A stretch of DNA of 13,715 nt from Promethearchaeota archaeon. GTDB taxonomy: Archaea; Asgardarchaeota; Lokiarchaeia; Sigynarchaeales; SOKP01. The position numbers were made by a program, and so were the translations under genes. The stretch is taken from assembly GCA_019058515.1 (NCBI GenBank), contig JAHPYY010000068.1:1-13715 (forward strand), read 5' to 3'. The notes below the pieces were generated by a model that saw only the letters and a program-made list of their open reading frames with translations, was not told where the DNA came from and did not search any database. This document shows positions 1-5,952 of this stretch, in pieces (the first letter of the stretch is position 1; each line of letters begins with the position of its first letter).

Positions 1-1100
1 GTGATGGTCACGTAAACCCCGGTGAGGAGCGTTGAGCTTCTAGTGTCGGTGTAGGTTACGTTTATGGGGATTCCATCGTTCCACTGTCCGGTATAGGACT
101 TAGAGCTTAGCTTGTCAGTATCGTTAATGTAGAGCATGGACAGGTAAGTGGTTCGATTGGTGATCGTAATGGTAACAAATGTAGGATTAAAGGTATAGTT
201 ACCTTTATTAGCGATTATGGTAAACTGTTTTACTCCAACGTTAAAATCCGAGGTGTCTAATTCAACAACATATTGGGTTCCAACTTGTGTAAATTTTTTA
301 TTAAACCCTGTGCTTGTGATATTGACATCTGCGTCTAAAATTGAGTAATCAGTCTTATTATCTAAATATGTAATATTAATTGGTAATATCTCGTTCCAAG
401 GCATCTCGAACGATTTTTCAGTAGTTCTGTCTGTATCGTTAATGTACAGGTTTCCCATTTTGGTTTCTCGCTCAACCACATTTATATAGATATCGGTCTG
501 AGATACAGTGTAATTATCCTGCTCTGCGTAAATAACTAATGCGTTTAACTTTAATTCTAAATCCCGCGATGTGTTTACCGTCAGATTGTAATGGTTAGCC
601 TGTTCGTCAAATTCTCCTATGATAGTCTCACCAGATCGTAAAGTCAAATTTGCTCCTTCAATGAAATTATCCGTCAGCGTATCATTATAGCTGAGTTCAA
701 TGTCCATAGTCTCGTTCCATGGAGTGTCTATTTCATTAGTGCTGGTGTCGTTTAAAAGTAAGTTATCATTGTAAGTTTCTCTCTTAACTACCCTAATAGT
801 TAGCCTTATATTTTGCTCTTGGAAGTATCTTTGATCAGCAAATAGATTTATGTAATTATCGCCCGGAAGAAAGTCCAATTCTGTGGTGTTTACAAGAACG
901 GTGTAATTATTATATCCATAATCAGTTAAACTTTTTGAAATTCCCGATCCATTGATATTGACTATACCATCTGGCACAAAAGCTCCATCTGTCTTATTGA
1001 GATATTGTACAGTAATATTTGCTTCCTCCCGCCACGGAATCTCGTAAGATAACTCGTTAGTCCTGTTAATTCCATCAAAATACACATTAACTCTAGTTTC
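1..1100 (-). repeat. Tandem protein modules of ~105 residues (~315 bp)
   Basis: Inside the surface protein, equivalent positions fall at residues 454, 561, 665 and 770 (periods of 107, 104 and 105). Shared elements are a (R/E)(R)(E/T)T opening, a hydrophobic-NDT(D/S) strand, PWNE or PWRE about 20 residues in, and an (I/V)N(I/V)TY-like strand. The last two modules still share DNA: the 14-mer GTATCGTTAATGTA occurs at 118-131 and 433-446, exactly 315 bp (105 codons) apart. The array continues beyond position 1. Confidence 0.8.
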
Positions 1101-2459
1101 CGTATCTATAGTTTCGATACCATATCCAATCACTAAAGAAACATCGTCAATGGTTAGATGTAAAGTATCGTTGAGAGCAAACTCGTCTCCTATATATAAT
1201 TTGATAGATAAATTAACATAATCGTCTGGTTGGATAAATGAAGCAACATCATAGTTTATTGATTGGAAATTTGCAGTAATATTTTCTTTTAAGTTAATTT
1301 TCTCCGATAGTTGATCCCCATTTATTGAGACTCGTAATTCTGAATTTGGGGAAGAAGTTGGCCAATCTCCACTTTCAAATTTGTATTTAAAGTTTAATGT
1401 GGCATTTTGAATAACATAATTACTTGGTACTTTATCCCCATCTTGTTTCCAAGAAGCCTCGCTTAAAGGATCTATTAGTTTTTCGTATGTAAATGTTAAA
1501 TTTAAAGATTTAATACGTAATTCATCCCAATCATCATAATCATACACATCATAATCATCTTCACAATGAATTTCTATTCCTGCAATTATCGTAAAATTTT
1601 TGTGATCAGGATCCTTATCAAAAACTTTATTTAGATAATATATTAAATCTTGCTCATCCCCTACAGATTCAATTGTCTTGTCTTCTATAGTATAAAACGG
1701 TTCATCATCTCTTCCTAAATTATTAGTTTGATTATATGCAATTCTATAAATAGATTTCAAATCCATATCTGCAATTTCAATATAAAAGAATGCATGATCA
1801 AAAATTCCCGGTCGATTAAGTGGCAATCCAGGTCTACACTCATCGTCATATTTCGTATCAATATTTTCGTTGACATCTGCATACATTGTGGCGTTTAAAA
1901 AGGCTGAGGTTATATTATATTCAGACATATCGTGATCCTCCAATGTTACATTATATCTCCAAGTAATCACAGCAATTTGATCAGGTGTATTATCATGCCA
2001 TGAATGAGTTACATATATCCCATTATCATCGATTGTATAGCCGTCTGGATTAACTATTGGTTCAGTTTTATTAAAAGCAACCCAATTTGATGCTGTTGTT
2101 GTGTTAATAGGATCTGATATCTCTTTAGTGTGGGATTCTCCGATGAGTGAGAAATTAGCTACATCTCCACTAATAGTCATATTAATGTCGGATTTATCCC
2201 CTTTAGTTTCATTATACCAAAAATCTGTGGCATCTGGTTCAGTACCAGTTGAAAAGTTCCCAAATTTGATCCATTCATCTGAGTAGTAATCCCACTCGGA
2301 CCTTTTGAGCTCATTATCATTAGTAGGTAAATTCGTAGTTCTAGTCCCATTTAAATTAATGGAATTATTGAAATCAATAGCAGCAAATACTTGTAGTAAA
2401 ATCACAAGCATTCCTGTTAGGATCAGAATTTTCTTATACTTATTAATCTTAATTTTCAT
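1..2459 (-). CDS. Giant secreted/cell-surface repeat protein, 3' end beyond window
   Basis: An uninterrupted minus-strand frame runs from ATG at 2459 to the window edge (819 codons), so the C-terminus is missing. The N-terminus (MKINKYKK, then a hydrophobic stretch to about residue 25) looks like a signal peptide or membrane anchor. The rest is Asn/Asp/Thr-rich and beta-strand-like, with roughly 40 N-X-S/T sequons, which fits a glycosylated archaeal surface protein. Residues ~30-450 form a non-repeated N-terminal region. After it, related modules begin near residues 454, 561, 665 and 770, each opening with a pattern such as RET..., then LYINDTD, then PWNE and INITY, suggesting Ig-like beta-sandwich domains. 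GGTGG at 2474-2470 is a good ribosome binding site ten bases before the ATG. The ligand or exact role is unknown; S-layer-associated protein, adhesin or extracellular-matrix protein are all possible. The gene is single and divergent from the gene at 2738. Confidence 0.85.
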   Translation of the reverse strand, partial: MKIKINKYKKILILTGMLVILLQVFAAIDFNNSINLNGTRTTNLPTNDNELKRSEWDYYSDEWIKFGNFSTGTEPDATDFWYNETKGDKSDINMTISGDVANFSLIGESHTKEISDPINTTTASNWVAFNKTEPIVNPDGYTIDDNGIYVTHSWHDNTPDQIAVITWRYNVTLEDHDMSEYNITSAFLNATMYADVNENIDTKYDDECRPGLPLNRPGIFDHAFFYIEIADMDLKSIYRIAYNQTNNLGRDDEPFYTIEDKTIESVGDEQDLIYYLNKVFDKDPDHKNFTIIAGIEIHCEDDYDVYDYDDWDELRIKSLNLTFTYEKLIDPLSEASWKQDGDKVPSNYVIQNATLNFKYKFESGDWPTSSPNSELRVSINGDQLSEKINLKENITANFQSINYDVASFIQPDDYVNLSIKLYIGDEFALNDTLHLTIDDVSLVIGYGIETIDTETRVNVYFDGINRTNELSYEIPWREEANITVQYLNKTDGAFVPDGIVNINGSGISKSLTDYGYNNYTVLVNTTELDFLPGDNYINLFADQRYFQEQNIRLTIRVVKRETYNDNLLLNDTSTNEIDTPWNETMDIELSYNDTLTDNFIEGANLTLRSGETIIGEFDEQANHYNLTVNTSRDLELKLNALVIYAEQDNYTVSQTDIYINVVERETKMGNLYINDTDRTTEKSFEMPWNEILPINITYLDNKTDYSILDADVNITSTGFNKKFTQVGTQYVVELDTSDFNVGVKQFTIIANKGNYTFNPTFVTITITNRTTYLSMLYINDTDKLSSKSYTGQWNDGIPINVTYTDTRSSTLLTGVYVTI

Positions 2460-2521
2460 TTCTTACAAACCACCATAACTTATTATTTAATACGAGAGTT
2501 TTTCTACTACTTCAAATAGTA

Positions 2522-2532
2522 TGGTTGAACCA
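2522..2532. promoter_or_regulatory. Perfect palindrome TGGTTGAACCA, possible operator
   Basis: An 11-bp palindrome (TGGTT-G-AACCA) directly abuts the minus-strand TATA-like box, between it and the expected transcription start of the surface-protein gene. A half-site-like TGGTTCA recurs at 2574-2580. A repressor bound here could block initiation; no regulator is identified. Confidence 0.35.
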
Positions 2533-2542
2533 TTTTATATAA
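2533..2542 (-). promoter_or_regulatory. TATA-like box for the surface-protein gene
   Basis: Read on the minus strand this is TTATATAAAA, about 75 bases before the ATG at 2459. A start of transcription about 25 bases downstream (near 2510) would give a leader of ~50 nt carrying the GGTGG at 2474-2470. Inferred from spacing only. Confidence 0.45.
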
Positions 2543-2547
2543 TATTG

Positions 2548-2592
2548 TTGATATAAAAGGAAATTATTTACTATGGTTCACATTTATATCAA
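2548..2592. repeat. 10-bp inverted repeat with 25-bp spacer
   Basis: TTGATATAAA at 2548-2557 is repeated inverted as TTTATATCAA at 2583-2592. The arms are AT-rich, so some chance matching is expected, but the pair sits in the middle of a divergent intergenic region with two other dyads. Confidence 0.4.
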
Positions 2593-2640
2593 TTTTTTTA
2601 AATATTAATTCAACTATTAACAATACAATGATTATATTCT

Positions 2641-2685
2641 TACTTTTAAGGGAAAGCAAATTATTAAAATTGCTTCTTAAAAGTA
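2641..2685. repeat. Long imperfect hairpin (10 + 6 bp stem, 3-nt bulge)
   Basis: TACTTTTAAG (2641-2650) pairs with CTTAAAAGTA (2676-2685), and AAGCAA (2654-2659) pairs with TTGCTT (2670-2675). The GGA at 2651-2653 bulges out, and 2660-2669 forms the loop. Sixteen pairs in 45 bases is well beyond the usual background of this AT-rich DNA. It lies just upstream of the TATA-like box at 2702, so it is either an upstream control element of the gene at 2738 or, if transcription starts earlier, a leader RNA structure. Confidence 0.6.
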
Positions 2686-2701
2686 TAAGAAAAAACATAA
2701 A

Positions 2702-2709
2702 TTTAAATA
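2702..2709 (+). promoter_or_regulatory. TATA-like box for the 417-aa gene
   Basis: TTTAAATA lies about 29-36 bases before the ATG at 2738. With standard archaeal spacing, transcription would start within a few bases of the ATG, giving a leaderless or nearly leaderless mRNA. No Shine-Dalgarno sequence precedes the ATG, which fits. Confidence 0.45.
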
Positions 2710-2737
2710 TTTATTTGATTTTACGAGATGTTGAGAA

Positions 2738-3991
2738 ATGATTCAAGCAATATTATCTTATCAATTTACAGTAAACGAAAGAGAAGATGGGGATATAGAA
2801 CCGGAATTTAAACCCATTGAGCTTATTTTTAATGATGAACAATTTACTAGTGAGGATTACTCAACTCTTATAACCGAAAACGATATATTTGCTGTATTTT
2901 ACCAACACACTACCAGCGTTCACGAAATTTCGGGCTCATATAGCAATTTTTATTCTGGACGGTTAAAAGATTCACCATTTCAGGTAATATCTTATTTTAA
3001 ACAATTAGCAAATGGTGCTCAGTATATGACGCTTTCTTTATTTTCTCTAACGGATGATCTCGGGTTATTTGAAAATTTAATTCATAACTTAGCAAAACGC
3101 GTTGAATATTTATTTGATTCATTAGAACGAGCTAAGAATACAAAGCAACTATCGTTGCTCACAAATATAAACGAAAGACTTGAAAACGAAATCAAATTCA
3201 CAATATTCCAGGTTGAACGATTGTTTCGTTTAGACAAACTCCAAAAAGTAGCGTTAATATTCAGTAGTAACGAGCGAATTAAAATTTTAGATGAGTTAAG
3301 GGAACATCCGATTTCTAAAAACCGTATAAAGGAGTTATTAGAGGAAATAAAAGAAAATTCAAATCTTGATCTGATGTTAGAACCATTTTTAGAGCTAAAT
3401 CTTGTAAAAAGAGATTGGATAAAAGGAGAGAGAGATAAAGAGACAGGTACCATTAAAAACCAAGGAGAATATCTTTTCTTGACCAAGGATATATATCTGA
3501 TTCGTACTCCCAATTTAGAATTAATTAATCATTTAAAAGACAGTAAACATGAATTAGCAGAAAAGTACGAACAGAAGGTTGTAGATTATTTTGCGTCTTA
3601 CGATCCTACAAAACAAACTATGGAGGAAACTAAAGAGATAGCGTTAATTTTACTTGAACCCGACTTATACGATACATTCGTATTGTTGCGCAGTAAATAT
3701 TATCCATTAGAGAAATTACCAAAAATATTTTCTGAATTCGCTGATACACAGAATATAATTGATTACCTTACGAGAATAAATATTTTAACGTTAATTAAAG
3801 ATAGTACAGAAAGGATATGGGTCTTTCTGCTAACTGATATTAAGCCTTTAATTATCTTTCCAGAATATTTGCTGCCAAAGATTAGAGATTCTTATAAAAG
3901 TAAGGATAAGGAAACAGCTATTTCCCACGAAATTGCAAAAAAAGCCATGGAGTTATTGGAATTGAGTTATCCTGAAAAAGTTGAATTCTAA
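2738..3991 (+). CDS. Uncharacterised 417-aa protein, profilin-like N-terminus plus two winged-helix-like regions
   Basis: I do not recognise a named family. Residues 1-130 alternate predicted strands and helices (strand-rich start, FAVFYQHTTSV near 51-61, MTLSLFSLTDD near 97-107, then an amphipathic helix). This resembles a longin- or roadblock-type profilin fold. A helical linker (~130-165) leads to a winged-helix-like region at ~168-258: KILDELREHPISKNRIKELL followed by a hairpin-like wing ending YLFLTKDIYLIRTP. A second helix-turn-helix-like unit occupies ~305-400. Length and polarity suggest a soluble cytoplasmic protein; there is no signal peptide or Cys cluster. The ATG at 2738 is the first start in frame, and mRNA is probably leaderless. 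It stands alone, converging with the roadblock-GTPase gene. Alternatives are a transcription regulator with a ligand-sensing N-terminus, or a membrane-trafficking-type adaptor, since tandem winged helices also occur in ESCRT-II. Domain calls come from pattern only. Confidence 0.7.
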   Translation: MIQAILSYQFTVNEREDGDIEPEFKPIELIFNDEQFTSEDYSTLITENDIFAVFYQHTTSVHEISGSYSNFYSGRLKDSPFQVISYFKQLANGAQYMTLSLFSLTDDLGLFENLIHNLAKRVEYLFDSLERAKNTKQLSLLTNINERLENEIKFTIFQVERLFRLDKLQKVALIFSSNERIKILDELREHPISKNRIKELLEEIKENSNLDLMLEPFLELNLVKRDWIKGERDKETGTIKNQGEYLFLTKDIYLIRTPNLELINHLKDSKHELAEKYEQKVVDYFASYDPTKQTMEETKEIALILLEPDLYDTFVLLRSKYYPLEKLPKIFSEFADTQNIIDYLTRINILTLIKDSTERIWVFLLTDIKPLIIFPEYLLPKIRDSYKSKDKETAISHEIAKKAMELLELSYPEKVEF

Positions 3992-4001
3992 AATATCAAA
4001 A

Positions 4002-4040
4002 ATTTTAATATTATCAATTAAAATCTCTTCTTTTGCATTT
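4002..4040. terminator. Possible terminator between convergent genes
   Basis: ATTTTAAT (4002-4009) and ATTAAAAT (4017-4024) can form an 8-bp, all A/T stem with a 7-nt loop. A T-rich tract (4025-4040) follows in the plus direction. Archaeal terminators often consist of a T-rich tract alone. The 58-bp gap separates stop codons of converging genes. The stem is weak. Confidence 0.3.
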
Positions 4041-4049
4041 TACCGTCTT

Positions 4050-5687
4050 TTAATAACTAAACAATGAATTTTTAATAGAATTAAGCATATTACTAATCTG
4101 CTCGTACATTTCTACTCTATATTCTTTGCCAATTTTAAAGAAAAAGAGGGAGAGCGAATTCCTTTCAACTTCATCGTCAATATTGAAATCCTCAATGAAT
4201 TGTGACCAATCTGTTTGCTCTAAAATTCGTATACCAACCATTAACGCTCCATTCTTAGGCATTTTTTTTGCGATATTTTTTAAGGATTCATCCCATTCAG
4301 GTATAATCTTATCAATTTTTCGAGCATCGAATATACATAATACCCCGTTGGAGTCTGAAACTTTTTCAGTACCAAAAACATAACTCTTCAACATTAAACC
4401 GTTGTTATAAATATACTGTCGCTCCTTTTTCTTTTCTTTAATGCTTGAGCATTTTTTTAGACCCTCAATTTCGGTTATTATTCTTAGTCCTGGATTCCAA
4501 TAATGGCTTTCAGTTATAAATGTAAGCGTTAAGTTTTTGGATTCATTTAAAATGTAATTTATTTCAGACATAATTTCCCTTTTTAATGTTTTTTCTTCAA
4601 ATTCTCTGCTTTTAATTATGAAGTGATGGGAAATTAAATTGAAAGCTTCTTGTACATTTTCTCCCGTTAACGCACTTGTCTCAATATAAGTAATTTTCGA
4701 ATTTACATTTTCTACTACGCCTGATAAATTCGAAAATACAGATTTATTTGATTGCTTGGAAAACTCTTTCAATTCAGACAATTCCTTGGCTATTTGAACA
4801 CCTTTTTTAAATGAAATAACTCTATCCTCTGTGAGATCTTTCTTGTTTCCTACTATAATTATGGGTAAATCTTCGGTTTCTATGAATTCCATTAACTCGT
4901 TGTGCCACGTATAGATCTCTTCAAAAGATTTCTCATTAGTCAAATCAAATACAATAAATGCTGCTTGAGCTCCTCTATAATATGTTTTCCGATAACGCTT
5001 AAAATATTCTTGAGCACCAATATCCCATAATGTTAAATTTATTTTGTTATTGAACGCGTTAAATTTATGTGTAAGTATATTAAGTCCTATAGTTGTTCTA
5101 TAATCCACAGAAAACTTATCTTCTACGAATCTTCTAACAATAGAAGATTTTCCAACCATGTGTTCCCCAATGATAATGAACTTAAAACTGTAATCTCCAT
5201 GGTAATCCAACTTTCCATCGTATACTAGGTTCTTTACGCGACCAGAATCGTCCACAAATCTTGCATGATACTCGAAATCAGGAAAAGTTAATTGAATCAA
5301 TTCATCTCCAGAGATATTTAGGATTTGTGCAACTTTTTCAGATAAAAGGTAAGCGTAGGGTGAGACTTTATCAGCATTAGCCATACTTTCAATAACCAAA
5401 CTTAATGTGGTGCTTTCATTGATCGATATAAAAACTAAACGATGTTCCTCTGTGTCAAAACTTGCTGTCCCAAATTTTTTAAAAGCAAATTCACTCCTAA
5501 TGCGTTCTAACACTGGATTTATTACCGCAGTTAAGAAAGAAACGATTTCCATGTCAATATCCTTCCTTTTCTCACCTGCAATTATCAAACCCTCTTCATC
5601 AGAGATTATAACGGCTTCTATTTGCTTGTTAACATTAAAGAAATTTTCTAATAACTCTTTAAACAATTGACCTTTATTTATAACCAA
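4050..5687 (-). CDS. Roadblock/LC7 domain fused to Rab-like small GTPase, with C-terminal extension
   Basis: Residues 1-125 form a roadblock/LC7 domain (AVIISDEEGLIIAG, then the AFKKFGTASFD strand and YAYLLSEKVAQIL helix). Residues 168-355 form a Ras/Rab-type GTPase: P-loop GEHMVGKS (174-181), switch I threonine in RTTIG (197-201), G3 WDIGAQE (221-227), G4 NKKD (281-284) and G5 ETSAL (336-340). An insertion of ~25 residues lies between G4 and G5. Residues 356-545 are an extension of unknown fold. Roadblock proteins normally bind small GTPases and regulate them, as in MglB/MglA, so a cis fusion suggests self-regulation or assembly into a larger GTPase complex. The G3 motif is odd: canonical DTAGQE is DIGAQE here, with Ala at the position of Ras Gly60. 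There is no C-terminal prenylation cysteine. The start is TTG at 5687: an in-frame TAA lies at 5702-5700, AGAGGAA precedes the TTG, and the next Met is residue 46. The gene is divergent from the 850-aa gene. Confidence 0.93.
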   Translation of the reverse strand: MVINKGQLFKELLENFFNVNKQIEAVIISDEEGLIIAGEKRKDIDMEIVSFLTAVINPVLERIRSEFAFKKFGTASFDTEEHRLVFISINESTTLSLVIESMANADKVSPYAYLLSEKVAQILNISGDELIQLTFPDFEYHARFVDDSGRVKNLVYDGKLDYHGDYSFKFIIIGEHMVGKSSIVRRFVEDKFSVDYRTTIGLNILTHKFNAFNNKINLTLWDIGAQEYFKRYRKTYYRGAQAAFIVFDLTNEKSFEEIYTWHNELMEFIETEDLPIIIVGNKKDLTEDRVISFKKGVQIAKELSELKEFSKQSNKSVFSNLSGVVENVNSKITYIETSALTGENVQEAFNLISHHFIIKSREFEEKTLKREIMSEINYILNESKNLTLTFITESHYWNPGLRIITEIEGLKKCSSIKEKKKERQYIYNNGLMLKSYVFGTEKVSDSNGVLCIFDARKIDKIIPEWDESLKNIAKKMPKNGALMVGIRILEQTDWSQFIEDFNIDDEVERNSLSLFFFKIGKEYRVEMYEQISNMLNSIKNSLFSY

Positions 5688-5743
5688 TCGAAGTTCCTCT
5701 TAGTATTATTTAGAAAAAATAATTCAATTTTATACAAGTCTCT

Positions 5744-5755
5744 ATTATATTTATA
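5744..5755 (-). promoter_or_regulatory. TATA-like box for the roadblock-GTPase gene
   Basis: The minus strand reads TATAAATATAAT here, about 57-68 bases before the TTG start. A transcription start near 5720-5725 would give a leader of ~35 nt that contains the AGAGGAA ribosome binding site. Based on sequence and spacing only. Confidence 0.45.
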
Positions 5756-5893
5756 TGCCAGATTTATAATTTAAATATTAACCTAATTAAATTTTGGGAG
5801 AATTCTAGATTTAAACAGTTTTATGTTTGGAATTAAAAAAAATAAGGATTCATTTTTATTAGTAAATTTCTACTATTACATTGCAAGATGATT

Positions 5894-5925
5894 ATGAGTA
5901 TATATTATTAATATTGCTTACTCAT
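5894..5925 (+). promoter_or_regulatory. TATA-like box inside a 7-bp dyad, promoter of the 850-aa gene
   Basis: TATATATTA at 5899-5907 is a TATA-like box with an expected start near 5930, leaving a short leader that carries GAGGT (5940-5944), eight bases before the ATG. The box is framed by an inverted repeat, ATGAGTA (5894-5900) and TACTCAT (5919-5925), with an 18-nt spacer. This is the geometry of an operator occluding TBP/TFB. The repressor is unknown; the gene's own TrmB-like domain would be one candidate. Confidence 0.4.
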
Positions 5926-5952
5926 CTAAAAAAAGGTTAGAGGTATTAAATT

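Noticed and set aside
2101..2286. Plus-strand 61-codon ORF within the surface-protein gene
   Set aside because: Antisense shadow of the long minus frame, which has signal peptide, sequons and repeats.
3082..3513. Minus-strand 143-codon ORF inside the 417-aa gene
   Set aside because: Ser/Arg/Asn-rich composition typical of the antisense of an AT-rich coding frame; no ribosome binding site or family pattern, and the plus frame has clear domain structure.
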